Assembly: GCF_018835585.1 (NCBI RefSeq)
Contig: NZ_JAHGVE010000004.1
Location: forward strand, 175,017-239,016
Length of the DNA stretch: 64,000 bases
Source of the DNA: Pelorhabdus rhamnosifermentans
GTDB lineage: Bacteria; Bacillota; Negativicutes; UMGS1260
Reading direction: 5' to 3'
Both the position numbers and the translations under genes were made by a program. Within the stretch, counting starts at the first letter, position 1. Each line of letters begins with the position of its first letter. Of this stretch, positions 27,745 through 36,893 are shown one piece after another. Under the pieces are notes generated by a model. The model made no database searches. It was not told the origin of the DNA and worked only from the letters and a program-made list of their open reading frames with translations.

Positions 27745-29217
27745 TTGGATAACCAATTACATGCTGAGATCATTCCATTTATCGTTTCACAGGTTCCCTC
27801 CGCATTGCTAGTTATTAATAAAGAGGGTATAATTACTGAATTTTTTATGTCAAAATTAACAAAAAAACGTTGTGAAAATATCATTGGAAAAAATTTTTGT
27901 CATGTCGTGAGAAGGCTTTTTTCGAGTGAAGCATTACATATTCTTGACGCTTATGACCAAACTAAAAAAAATGGTATGCCACAAATGATTTGTTGTCATG
28001 AACATACTACGGTATACGATTTAAAAGAGTATTTTTCTTGGAAGTTTCAATTAAAATCAGCAAGTATCATTGTTTTTATTCGCGATATTACAGAATATAC
28101 GTTACTTGAACAAGAATTTAATGAACTTGTTGAACAGCAGCAAAAGGTTACGCAGGAACTCTATGCTGCTATGTCCAATCAGGATATGTATTTAATGGAT
28201 ATGGAGCAAACAAAAAAACATTTGGCTGCTCTCTATCGTATTACTTCTGTCGCGCAGACAACGGTTAATCAACAGGCGGTACTTGATAAAATTATTGAGA
28301 ATATTACTAATGACTTTGGGACTGTTAATGTTGCCTTATTACTCTTTGATGAAGTGCAACAAGTATTAGTTGTTCGTGCTCACACAAATTGTTTTCACAA
28401 ATTCCCTTTAACTGCGCAAATCTCACTTAGCGAAGGTATTTGTGGTTATGCAGCGCAGCATCGCGAAGTGGTTTATATTCCCAATGGGAAGGAAGATAGT
28501 CAGTATATTCATAGCGGTGGTGACTGCGTGAGTGAGCTAGCTATTCCATTAGTTATTAAGGATAAACTACTGGGTGTTCTTGAAATTGAGACAACAGATA
28601 AAAGAGAATTTTATGACATGGATATTGATATGTTCCGCTCTATTGCCAATCAAATTGCTATGACCATTGATCATGCCAATTATGTTTCCAAAGTACAAGT
28701 TCAAGCTATTACGGATGGCATGACAGGGCTTTATAATTATCGCTATTTCCGTACGTATCTTCTTCAGGAATTTAAACGTGCCAAGCGATATGAGAGACCA
28801 CTTGCTTTTTTGATGATGGATATTGATTGGTTTAAAATGTATAATGATCACTATGGGCATCAAAAAGGCGATGTCGTATTGCGTAAAATAGCTAACTTGA
28901 TTCATAGTGCTGTCCGTGATGTAGATATTGTGGTGCGCTATGGTGGAGAAGAATTTGCTGTGATTCTTCCTGAAACTTCTATTTACGATGCGACGGTTAT
29001 TGCCGAAAGAATTAGAAAAAGTGTTGCGGAGTTTCCCTTTGAAAACTATGAAACACAGCCGCTTGGCTTTTTATCTGTAAGTATTGGTATTGCAGGTTTT
29101 CCACGTGATGCAATGAATGATGTTGAGATTATTCAACATGCGGATAGTGCTTTATATGCGGCAAAGGATGCGAATCGTAATTGCATTCGTGTTTTTTATC
29201 AGATTAATGAAAAGTAA
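27745..29217 (+). CDS. PAS-GAF-GGDEF diguanylate cyclase
   Basis: This is a 490-residue soluble signalling protein. A PAS domain (about 10-110), a coiled-coil linker with QQQKVTQELYAAM (about 125-160), a GAF domain (about 165-315) and a C-terminal GGDEF domain (about 325-490) can be traced. The active site reads GGEEF at about 399-403, so it should make c-di-GMP. No clear RxxD inhibitory site was found. The start is TTG with GAGGTGG upstream. Signals sensed by PAS and GAF are unknown. Confidence 0.9.
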   Translation: MDNQLHAEIIPFIVSQVPSALLVINKEGIITEFFMSKLTKKRCENIIGKNFCHVVRRLFSSEALHILDAYDQTKKNGMPQMICCHEHTTVYDLKEYFSWKFQLKSASIIVFIRDITEYTLLEQEFNELVEQQQKVTQELYAAMSNQDMYLMDMEQTKKHLAALYRITSVAQTTVNQQAVLDKIIENITNDFGTVNVALLLFDEVQQVLVVRAHTNCFHKFPLTAQISLSEGICGYAAQHREVVYIPNGKEDSQYIHSGGDCVSELAIPLVIKDKLLGVLEIETTDKREFYDMDIDMFRSIANQIAMTIDHANYVSKVQVQAITDGMTGLYNYRYFRTYLLQEFKRAKRYERPLAFLMMDIDWFKMYNDHYGHQKGDVVLRKIANLIHSAVRDVDIVVRYGGEEFAVILPETSIYDATVIAERIRKSVAEFPFENYETQPLGFLSVSIGIAGFPRDAMNDVEIIQHADSALYAAKDANRNCIRVFYQINEK

Positions 29218-29256
29218 TGGATGAGTAGAGGTTTTTATGATACGAGGTGTAGTTAC

Positions 29257-29976
29257 ATGAGTCAGGATGTGTTTGGTGATTTTTCAGCTGCTTCTTTGGC
29301 TGGAACGGACCAAGAAGTCGAATTTATCAAGGCGGCACTTAATCTTCCTGCTTGTTCTAAGATATTAGATTTATATTGCGGATATGGTCGTCATGCCATT
29401 GAATTGGCCAAGAGTGGATATGCAGTCACTGGAGTGGATAATACTGCTGATTTTTTAAGTATTGCCAAGCAAAAAGCAGCGGAGCTTGAGGTCAGCATTG
29501 ACTTTTGTCAATGTGACATGCGAGAAATACATTTTTATAACCACTTTGATGCTGTTATTAATATGTTTGCTGCCTTCGGTTATTTTAATGACGATGAAAA
29601 TTCGGCTGTTATGGGGGCTATTAGTCGTTCTTTAAAACCTAAGGGACTATTTTTGATTGATTTATTGAATCGTGAATGGATGCAAAAAAATAATTTGAAT
29701 CGTTATTGGCGTCATCCTAATGGCGAAAGTGTTGTATCAACAAAAGTAGAAATTTATGAAGGCTTGGCCATGATGAAACGCCAGTTGATTAATCAAGTAA
29801 CTGGACAGAAAATGGAGACTGATTTTCAGCTTCGTACTTATTCGTTAGCAGAAATGACGGAATTACTTAGCTTTCATCATCTTCAGATAAAAAAAGTCTA
29901 TGGCGCATTTGATGGTCGTACTTATGATGAAGATACGCCAAGAATGATTATTTTAGCGCAAAAAATGAATGAATAG
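29257..29976 (+). CDS. Class I SAM-dependent methyltransferase
   Basis: This 239-residue methyltransferase has motif I ILDLYCGYGRHAIELA near residue 40 and motif II VTGVDNTADFL, followed by FDAVINMFAAFGYF. The substrate is unknown. The GAGGTG site favours the ATG at 29257; another in-frame ATG at 29221, four bases after the previous stop codon, would add 12 residues. It is close behind the GGDEF gene and probably shares its transcript. A terminator follows. Confidence 0.83.
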   Translation: MSQDVFGDFSAASLAGTDQEVEFIKAALNLPACSKILDLYCGYGRHAIELAKSGYAVTGVDNTADFLSIAKQKAAELEVSIDFCQCDMREIHFYNHFDAVINMFAAFGYFNDDENSAVMGAISRSLKPKGLFLIDLLNREWMQKNNLNRYWRHPNGESVVSTKVEIYEGLAMMKRQLINQVTGQKMETDFQLRTYSLAEMTELLSFHHLQIKKVYGAFDGRTYDEDTPRMIILAQKMNE

Positions 29977-29986
29977 GATTTTCATG

Positions 29987-30022
29987 AAACAGTTTTACAG
30001 TTTATGTAGAACTGTTTTTTTT
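29987..30022 (+). terminator. Intrinsic terminator after the methyltransferase gene
   Basis: A 12-bp stem with one G-T pair (29987-29998 with 30006-30017) is followed by eight T. Confidence 0.85.
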
Positions 30023-30100
30023 GTCCGATTGCTCACCTCGATTGATCTACGCATCATAAACTATAACAAGAGTGTTTGTAGCAAGGTGAGGTGTTAAACT

Positions 30101-31021
30101 GTGATTGTTAAAATAAATGGACGTCAGCACGTTCGTATGCCACGAGTAGGAATTGCTTTAAGCGGAGGCGGGCTGAGAGGACTTGCTCATATTGGCGTGC
30201 TCCAAGAATTATGTCGCCAACAGATACCTGTGCATATGATTGCTGGGACGAGTGCGGGGGCCATTATTGCGGGGTTATATTCTACCGGAAAAAGTCCGGC
30301 AGAAATGCGGGAGCTTGCGCATAAGGTACGTCTTAACGATTTAATTGATGCGAAACTTTCCATCAATCAGCTTATTAAGTATGGTATGAAATGGTTGTTT
30401 ACAGGAAAAGTCCGACTGCTATCTGTTATTCCCGCTGGTGTCATTAAAGGGGACTGCATCGAGCAGTATTTCAAGTTGCTCTGGGGCGAGCTTACGGTGC
30501 GTGAGACAAATATTCCACTGGCTATTACAGCTGTGGATATCAATACAGCTGAAACTATCTTTTTTATGACTCCTTTACGTGCAAAGCCAACAATTTTAAA
30601 TGCAAAGTATTATTATAATATTCCTATCATCGATGCTGTTCGCGCCAGTATTTCTATTCCAGGACTTTTCACTCCTAAAAATTATTCTGGTATGATGCTT
30701 GTCGATGGAGCAGTAAAGAACAACTTGCCAGCAGATATCTTACGTGAGATGGGAGCTGATATTGTCATTGGTGTTGATTTAGGTTATGATGGAAAACCGA
30801 ATTATGGAATCCAATCGGTTGGTGAGGTACTTATGCAATGCATTGAAATTATGTCACGGGAAGTCACTTTATTAAAAGGGCGGCAACATTCTGATCTGGT
30901 TATTCGACCGCAAACGTTTGATATTTCTTTTTCAAATAAAGTTGATATTGATACTTGTATTGACAGGGGTGTTTTTGCGACAAAAGAGCTCATTCCAGAC
31001 ATTTTGGATTTAATACGCTAA
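30101..31021 (+). CDS. Patatin-like phospholipase
   Basis: This 306-residue serine lipase has the patatin fold. The oxyanion loop SGGGLRGLAHIG is at residues 21-32, the nucleophile Ser51 lies in GTSAGA, and the catalytic Asp202 lies in LVDGAVKNN, so the Ser-Asp dyad is complete. No signal peptide is present, so it probably acts on membrane lipids from the cytosol, like the RssA/YlbK group. The start is GTG preceded by GAGGTG. Confidence 0.9.
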   Translation: MIVKINGRQHVRMPRVGIALSGGGLRGLAHIGVLQELCRQQIPVHMIAGTSAGAIIAGLYSTGKSPAEMRELAHKVRLNDLIDAKLSINQLIKYGMKWLFTGKVRLLSVIPAGVIKGDCIEQYFKLLWGELTVRETNIPLAITAVDINTAETIFFMTPLRAKPTILNAKYYYNIPIIDAVRASISIPGLFTPKNYSGMMLVDGAVKNNLPADILREMGADIVIGVDLGYDGKPNYGIQSVGEVLMQCIEIMSREVTLLKGRQHSDLVIRPQTFDISFSNKVDIDTCIDRGVFATKELIPDILDLIR

Positions 31022-31154
31022 TTCTGTCACGGAAAATCAGCCTGGCAAAAAGTAACTTGTTAATTTTTACTGGAAAAGCTATAATTAAAATAGAATTTTT
31101 ACCCGTGGATATAAATGGAAAAGGGTATGTTTTGTTTATAGGAGTGACTGATTT

Positions 31155-32234
31155 ATGTTACAAATGAACGGGATCAAAAAAGGACTTGTGCTTTGTTTAA
31201 GTGGATTCCTTATTTTAATAACAAGTTTTGTCGGAAATGTTAAGGTTGAGGCTGCTAGCTTTACAGAAAATTTATTATATGGTGCTGCAGCGTTTGCTTA
31301 TATTAATGGTCAACTGAATAATCTTAATGACAATCATCAAAAAGATTTGTTAGCGCAAACGCAAAAACAAACGGGTGTCTATGAAAATGAGGAAAAAGAT
31401 GCCTATTTAGCGAATGTAGCACAACGCTTAATGACGAACGGGATTATTAAGGGTCATTATGCTGTATACTTAACACCTGACAAAAGCATTAATGCTTTTT
31501 GTACGTTAGGTCGTGTGATTGCTGTTAACAAAGGAACTATTGAAATGCTTGATGAAGATGAGTTTGCTTCTATTCTTGGTCATGAAATGGGACATGGAGA
31601 ACACAAGGACCCTGTAGAAGGAACGAAAAAAAGTATCGGTCTTGGTGTGTTAGTTGATTTGTACTTACAGGATAATCCGGGCATAACAAGCCAAGTATTG
31701 GGTGTTGCAAGTGCTAATTATATCAATAATGAAGTCATTACCATGCAAGAAGAATGGGCGGCAGATAATGCTGGTTTTGATAATGCTGTTGCTGCAGGCT
31801 ATAATCCGGGTGGTGGCGCTGCTGCCATGGCTTTTATGCGCTCTAAATTGGGAGAATTATGGCATGATGGACTGAGCAAAATTGTGAGTCCCAATAATCA
31901 TCCTAAGACTTCCGACCGTGTGAATAATTTTTCTAAGAGAATGACAGATTATAGTCATGGCCATGTTACTGTAAAAGGTGATAAAACGGTTTGTCTTGAC
32001 GGTGTTGAGATTATCACGCCAGCGAAGACTGAACGTTATTTAGCAGCTGAACGTACATATTTAATTGCGGGTAAACTTGCCAGAGAATATCATAACAATA
32101 CACTAGAAACGGTATCTGTTGGGCAAAATGGCACTGTCTATATGGGAGATCGAGCTCTTTTTACACCTGTTGATGGAGACAGCGATACAGCCCAAGAGGT
32201 TGCGGATAAAATTAACGTCCTTATTAAAAAATAG
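31155..32234 (+). CDS. Exported M48 family zinc metalloprotease
   Basis: The 359-residue protein has a signal peptide (about residues 1-34, cleavage near VEAAS) and an M48-type metallopeptidase domain. Zinc ligands are His143 and His147 in HEMGH, with catalytic Glu144, and a downstream Glu near residue 200 in QEEWAAD. It resembles the BepA/LoiP group of outer-envelope quality-control proteases, which fits a diderm host, though that role is inferred. GGAGTG lies ahead of the ATG. Confidence 0.88.
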   Translation: MLQMNGIKKGLVLCLSGFLILITSFVGNVKVEAASFTENLLYGAAAFAYINGQLNNLNDNHQKDLLAQTQKQTGVYENEEKDAYLANVAQRLMTNGIIKGHYAVYLTPDKSINAFCTLGRVIAVNKGTIEMLDEDEFASILGHEMGHGEHKDPVEGTKKSIGLGVLVDLYLQDNPGITSQVLGVASANYINNEVITMQEEWAADNAGFDNAVAAGYNPGGGAAAMAFMRSKLGELWHDGLSKIVSPNNHPKTSDRVNNFSKRMTDYSHGHVTVKGDKTVCLDGVEIITPAKTERYLAAERTYLIAGKLAREYHNNTLETVSVGQNGTVYMGDRALFTPVDGDSDTAQEVADKINVLIKK

Positions 32235-32305
32235 GTAAAAGTAAATTGATAAAATTGTATCCCCTTAACAAGAAACTTCATATGAATAGGTTAGGGGGCG
32301 ATACG

Positions 32306-32542
32306 ATGTCGATGTTTGATATGAAAAGTATTGTTAAGGCCATTCGAGTTCATGATATTACGATGTTGGCCTTAGAGAAGAGTAATTCTGAGTGGGATTA
32401 TCAGGATGAACAGGAATTAACCCGTGCTATTGTTGCCAAATATGATTCCATTAATCGCTTGGTCTTGCAAGACATGAAATACATGGAAAGAATATCACGT
32501 CAGCAAGCAAGAAAGGCGAAAAATGAATCTATAAAGCAATAA
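32306..32542 (+). CDS. Small uncharacterised protein
   Basis: I do not recognise this 78-residue, highly charged, helix-rich protein starting MSMFDMKSIVKA. No signal peptide, cysteines or membrane segments are seen. TTAGGGGGCG lies ahead of the ATG at 32306, so the in-frame start 60 bases upstream is less likely. It sits between the M48 protease gene (71 bases) and a strong terminator, consistent with being the last gene of that transcript. Confidence 0.6.
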   Translation: MSMFDMKSIVKAIRVHDITMLALEKSNSEWDYQDEQELTRAIVAKYDSINRLVLQDMKYMERISRQQARKAKNESIKQ

Positions 32543-32550
32543 GGCTGGAG

Positions 32551-32588
32551 AAACAAAAGAGCAACAGTAAGGTGTTGCTCTTTTGTTT
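32551..32588 (+). terminator. Strong intrinsic terminator
   Basis: A perfect 16-bp stem (32551-32566 with 32573-32588) with a 6-base loop follows the small protein gene by eight bases. The right arm is T-rich. Confidence 0.88.
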
Positions 32589-32624
32589 ATGACAAGGTTT
32601 ACAATAGGTTAGGAGGAACTATCG

Positions 32625-33314
32625 ATGAATTTTGCTAAGCATACTAATCAAAAAGTATTTCGATTGATTATACTTACTGTATTTGTTATCCTTGTCTGGA
32701 TTAGCTTTAGGGTATATCCTGCTTTTTTTCAAAAGATGTATGTTTTACTTCTACATGGTGATGTGAGGGGCAGTGTTCACTTCATCCGATCTTATGGACC
32801 GTATTCCATGATTGTTAGTTTCTTACTTATCGTTTTTATTAACACTGTCGCTGTACTGCCAAATATTTTCATCTTAGCTGCTAATGGTGTGATTTTTGGT
32901 GTAGTAGAAGGAACGATTATTTCGTGGTTAGCTGAATCAGTGGGTGTCATTTTAAGCTTTATTTTGATGCGATATTTTTTTCATGATGTTGCTCATAGTG
33001 TGATTATTCGCAGTAATGCCTTGAAACGAATTGATGAATTTAGTGGCAAGCAAGGATTTCGCGTTATGCTTGTGGCGCGGTGTATTCCCTATGTACCATC
33101 CGGTCTTATTACGGCTCTTGGTGCTGTAAGTAGTATTACCCTTGCTGATTATGCCCTAGCTACATTTATTGGAAAATTACCATCTGCCTGGATTGAAGTC
33201 ACTTTAGGTCATGATTTGTTATCTTATCAGGATCATGTTATGAGGCTTACACTCCTCATCTTTTTATCCATCGCTTTATATTATTTTTTAGCGAGAAAGA
33301 AAAAGCAGCAATAA
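32625..33314 (+). CDS. VTT domain (TVP38/TMEM64/DedA-like) membrane protein
   Basis: This 229-residue protein has five or six hydrophobic helices. The central segment (NTVAVLPNIFILAANGVIFG near residue 72 and ARCIPYVPSGLITALGAVS near 149) matches the VTT/SNARE-associated domain with its re-entrant loop and conserved Arg-Pro positions. Related proteins move lipids across the membrane or act in ion homeostasis. TAGGAGGAAC precedes the ATG. It stands alone. Confidence 0.85.
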   Translation: MNFAKHTNQKVFRLIILTVFVILVWISFRVYPAFFQKMYVLLLHGDVRGSVHFIRSYGPYSMIVSFLLIVFINTVAVLPNIFILAANGVIFGVVEGTIISWLAESVGVILSFILMRYFFHDVAHSVIIRSNALKRIDEFSGKQGFRVMLVARCIPYVPSGLITALGAVSSITLADYALATFIGKLPSAWIEVTLGHDLLSYQDHVMRLTLLIFLSIALYYFLARKKKQQ

Positions 33315-33342
33315 TGGATGACTACATAACAATTTTTACTTG

Positions 33343-33371
33343 TTGACGAATAAAGATTATTAACATATAAT
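33343..33371 (+). promoter_or_regulatory. Sigma-A promoter of the pfl unit
   Basis: TTGACG (33343-33348) and a perfect TATAAT (33366-33371) are 17 bases apart. Predicted transcription starts about 20 bases before the ZTP aptamer. Confidence 0.82.
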
Positions 33372-33395
33372 AATGACATGAAAATAAAATTAAAT

Positions 33396-33512
33396 GGGAT
33401 GTAGAACTGACGGATAGTGGAGATTACCACGTGAACTACATTCTTGAAATGCCGACCGTCTGGGCGAGATTGCAAGATCTTGTTTCAGAGGGTCTTTTTG
33501 TTGCAATCTTCA
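33396..33512 (+). promoter_or_regulatory. ZTP riboswitch (pfl motif) with expression platform
   Basis: The aptamer shows the class features: a P1 helix pairing ATGTAG with CTACAT (33400-33442), an inner GTGG/CCAC stem, and the strongly conserved downstream block CCGACCGTCTGGGC (33452-33465). Known members turn genes on when ZTP/ZMP builds up under folate (10-formyl-THF) shortage. The following 45 bases can form a stem (GATTGCAA with TTGCAATC) enclosing GGTCTTTTT, a likely terminator-type switch. The class was first named from its association with pfl genes. Confidence 0.93.
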
Positions 33513-33551
33513 ATGTTAATTCAATTATTCAATTGAGGAGGTCATGCAATA

Positions 33552-35777
33552 ATGGCATGGAAAGGTTTTGTTAAAGGAATTTGGAATGAGAAAATTGATG
33601 TTCGTGATTTTATTCAGAATAATTATCAACCCTACAGTGGTGAAGACAATTTTTTAAGTGGTCCCACCATAAAGACGAGTGCACTATGGAAAGAATGCTG
33701 TGATTTATTAGATCAGGAACGGAATAAAAACGGTGTACTTGATGTTGATTATCAGACTGTTTCAACAATTACTTCACATAAGCCAGGATATATTGACAGA
33801 AAACTGGAAAGTATCGTTGGTTTGCAAACCGATGCACCGTTGAAACGCAGTGTCATTGTCAATGGTGGCATTCGCATGGCAGAACAAGCCTGCGAGGCTT
33901 ATGGTTATAAGTTAAATCCCGAAATTAGTGAACTTTATCATCATCATTGCAAAACACACAATACAGCTGTTTTTGATGTTTATACAGATGAAATGAAACA
34001 TGTGCGCAAATTAGGCATTATTACGGGGTTGCCTGATGCCTATGGCCGCGGACGCATTATTGGTGATTATCGTCGTATCGCTTTATATGGAATTGAGCGG
34101 CTTATTGTTGAAAAACGAACTGACTTGAAAAATATGGAAGGCCGAGCTATGGTGCAAGAAGCGATCCAGTTGCGCGAAGAAATTATGGCTCAAATTGCTG
34201 GATTACAGGATATGTCACTCATGGCCCAAAGTTATGGATTTGATATTACGCAACCTGCTGTAAATGCGCAGCAAGCTGTTCAATGGGTTTACTTTGGTTA
34301 TTTGGCGGCAATTAAGGAACAAAATGGCGCTGCCATGTCATTAGGTCGTGTATCAACTTTTCTTGACATATATATTGAGCGTGATTTGGCACAAGGGGTA
34401 TTAACAGAAGAAGAAGCACAAGAACTGATTGATCAATTAGTAATAAAATTGCGTCTTGCACGTCATTTGCGTACACCAGAATATAATGAATTATTTGCTG
34501 GTGATCCGCTCTGGGTGACAGAAGCTATTGGCGGTATGGGGGAAGATGGACGAACCTTAGTGACACGTACGTCTTATCGTATTTTAAATACTTTATATAA
34601 TTTAGGTCCAGCGCCTGAACCGAATCTGACTGTATTGTGGTCAACAAAGTTACCTGCCGCCTTTAAAAAGTTTTGTGCTAAAGTGTCTGTCGATACAAGT
34701 GCTATTCAATATGAAAATGATGATATTATGCGTATGGACTATGGTGATGATTATGCTATTGCCTGCTGTGTATCAGCAATGAAAGTAGGCAAACAGATGC
34801 AGTTCTTTGGTGCCAGAACGAATTTGGCTAAGGCCTTATTGCTTGCCATTAATGGTGGCCGCGATGAGAAAAAAGGTGACCAAGTCGGGCCCGTGCTCCC
34901 TGTCCTTCAGGACGAATACCTTGATTATGATAAGGTAAGAAAAAATTATTCCATCGTTTTAGAATGGTTGGCTGGATTATATGTCAATACAATGAATGTC
35001 ATCCATTTCATGCATGATAAGTATGCTTATGAACGGTCACAGCTTGCCTTGCATGATACAGACGTAGAACGACTCATGGCTTTTGGGGTTGCTGGATTAT
35101 CTGTTGCAGCGGATTCGTTAAGTGCCATTCGTTATGCTAAGGTACAGCCTGTGCGAAATGAACAAGGCATTGCTGTTGATTTTAAAATTACTGGCGACTT
35201 TCCTTGTTTTGGCAACGATGATGACAGAGTAGATCGCTTTGTTAAAGAAATTACAGCTGAATTCTCTCACAACTTAAAACAACATCCCGCTTATCGGAAT
35301 GCCAGACATACCTTGTCTGTGCTCACAATTACTTCAAACGTTATGTATGGTAAAAAAACCGGTTCTACTCCTGATGGACGTCAAAGTGGACAACCTTTTG
35401 CACCAGGTGCAAATCCCATGCATGGACGTGATGCGCGGGGAGCCTTGGCTGCCATGAATTCTGTGGCCAAAATATCTTATGAAGATTGTCGTGATGGTAT
35501 TTCCTATACTTTTTCAGCGGTTCCAGGAGCACTTGGAAAAAGTTCGACAAATAGGGTAGATAATCTTGCTGCTGTACTTGACGGTTATGCTATGCAGCAA
35601 GGCCATCATATTAATGTGAATGTTCTTGATCGAGAAGTTTTAGAAGATGCCATGATTCACCCGGAAAAATATCCCCAACTAACGATTCGTGTGTCAGGTT
35701 ATGCTGTAAATTTTGTAAAGTTAAGTCCTGAGCATCAACGCGAAGTAATTAGTAGAACTTTTTATCAGGCTATGTAA
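33552..35777 (+). CDS. pflB: Formate C-acetyltransferase (pyruvate formate-lyase)
   Basis: PflB splits pyruvate with CoA into acetyl-CoA and formate under anaerobic conditions. The 741-residue protein has the adjacent catalytic cysteines Cys405-Cys406 (AIACCVSAM) and the radical glycine at Gly716 in RVSGYAVNF, both intact. Length is typical. TTGAGGAGG lies ahead of the ATG. Expression is probably tied to one-carbon status through the ZTP riboswitch, since formate is a one-carbon source. It is paired with its activase 79 bases downstream. Confidence 0.96.
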   Translation: MAWKGFVKGIWNEKIDVRDFIQNNYQPYSGEDNFLSGPTIKTSALWKECCDLLDQERNKNGVLDVDYQTVSTITSHKPGYIDRKLESIVGLQTDAPLKRSVIVNGGIRMAEQACEAYGYKLNPEISELYHHHCKTHNTAVFDVYTDEMKHVRKLGIITGLPDAYGRGRIIGDYRRIALYGIERLIVEKRTDLKNMEGRAMVQEAIQLREEIMAQIAGLQDMSLMAQSYGFDITQPAVNAQQAVQWVYFGYLAAIKEQNGAAMSLGRVSTFLDIYIERDLAQGVLTEEEAQELIDQLVIKLRLARHLRTPEYNELFAGDPLWVTEAIGGMGEDGRTLVTRTSYRILNTLYNLGPAPEPNLTVLWSTKLPAAFKKFCAKVSVDTSAIQYENDDIMRMDYGDDYAIACCVSAMKVGKQMQFFGARTNLAKALLLAINGGRDEKKGDQVGPVLPVLQDEYLDYDKVRKNYSIVLEWLAGLYVNTMNVIHFMHDKYAYERSQLALHDTDVERLMAFGVAGLSVAADSLSAIRYAKVQPVRNEQGIAVDFKITGDFPCFGNDDDRVDRFVKEITAEFSHNLKQHPAYRNARHTLSVLTITSNVMYGKKTGSTPDGRQSGQPFAPGANPMHGRDARGALAAMNSVAKISYEDCRDGISYTFSAVPGALGKSSTNRVDNLAAVLDGYAMQQGHHINVNVLDREVLEDAMIHPEKYPQLTIRVSGYAVNFVKLSPEHQREVISRTFYQAM

Positions 35778-35856
35778 TATCTACTCTACACAATCAACAG
35801 AATTTCCACTAAAATTTCCGAATGGTTAAATATGTATCGGTGAGGGGTTAGATAAA

Positions 35857-36588
35857 ATGAAGGGATATTTTCATTCCATTGAAACATTTGGGACAGTTGA
35901 TGGTCCAGGCATTCGCTATGTACTATTTTTAAGCGGCTGTCCTATGCACTGTTCTTTTTGTCATAATCCGGATACATGGGAGCAAGGAAACCAAACGATT
36001 ACAGTAGAAACTGTTCTGGCTGATGTAGAAAAATACCGAAACTTTTATGAGCGCTCTGGAGGCGGTATTACGGTAAGTGGTGGAGAGCCATTGATGCAAG
36101 CCGAATTTGTAACTGAATTATTCAAAAATTGCCATGCGCGAAAAATTCATACTCTCATTGATACCTCGGGTTGCGCACCTTTAGAAAATCTAAAGATGGT
36201 TTTACCTTATACAGATACCATTCAATTTAGTATTAAAGCTGTTGAACCGGTGAAACATCAAACATTAACTGTCCTGTCAAACGATGCGATCTTAGCCAAT
36301 CTTCGTTATGCAGCCGAAAGTCAGCTACCGCTGATTATTCGTTATGTCATTATTCCTGATGTAAATAATGCGACTTCAGATATGAACCAATTAGCAGAAT
36401 TAGTGAAGTCCTTGCCAGGCAGTGCATCTGTAGAGCTCTTAGCTTATCATACATTGGGATTAGAAAAGTGGGAAAAGCTCGGTAAAAAATATACATTAAC
36501 TTCGATAAGAGAAGCTAATGCTGAAGATTTAAACATTGCTAAGGCGATTTTAAATGAGCAAGGCATCCAGGTTATAGGCGTAGAATGA
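35857..36588 (+). CDS. pflA: Pyruvate formate-lyase activating enzyme
   Basis: This radical SAM enzyme places the glycyl radical on PflB. The 243-residue protein opens MKGYFHSIETFGTVDGPGIR and has the cluster motif C28-x3-C32-x2-C35 (GCPMHCSFCHNP), followed by TVSGGEPLMQ. All features match PflA. GAGGGG precedes the ATG. It is the last gene of the pfl unit, with two hairpins downstream. Confidence 0.95.
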   Translation: MKGYFHSIETFGTVDGPGIRYVLFLSGCPMHCSFCHNPDTWEQGNQTITVETVLADVEKYRNFYERSGGGITVSGGEPLMQAEFVTELFKNCHARKIHTLIDTSGCAPLENLKMVLPYTDTIQFSIKAVEPVKHQTLTVLSNDAILANLRYAAESQLPLIIRYVIIPDVNNATSDMNQLAELVKSLPGSASVELLAYHTLGLEKWEKLGKKYTLTSIREANAEDLNIAKAILNEQGIQVIGVE

Positions 36589-36617
36589 AACAAATTGCTG
36601 ATAAAAATTCATCATAA

Positions 36618-36645
36618 AAAGAAAAAGATTATTACCTTTTTCTTT
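36618..36645 (+). terminator. First hairpin after pflA
   Basis: A 10-bp A/T-rich stem (36618-36627 with 36636-36645) ends in a T-rich arm. It lies in the 305-base gap before the sigma-54 activator gene, which otherwise holds a second hairpin and the activator's leader. Confidence 0.6.
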
Positions 36646-36729
36646 CTGATTTCGTCGCCCATGGTTACTGAGGTGGCACTGAAGAAATTAAAGCCCTGTT
36701 AAAGTAATATAAGTAACCCAGGTATATGG

Positions 36730-36766
36730 AGCAGTGTAGGTGTTTGTCGACATCTATACTGCTTTT
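36730..36766 (+). terminator. Second terminator before the sigma-54 activator gene
   Basis: A 13-bp stem with two G-T pairs (36730-36742 with 36751-36763) leads into a T-tract. It insulates the activator gene from pflBA. Confidence 0.75.
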
Positions 36767-36893
36767 TGCTTGTTCTGGTGGATCTATTGTTTGGTAAAGG
36801 CGTCTGTCGAAAATTAGCGAAATAGGGCAAAGATAAAAAAGGTTTTTTGTATTCTGGACGGAATTTAGAATTAAAATAATAAAGAGGGATTGT

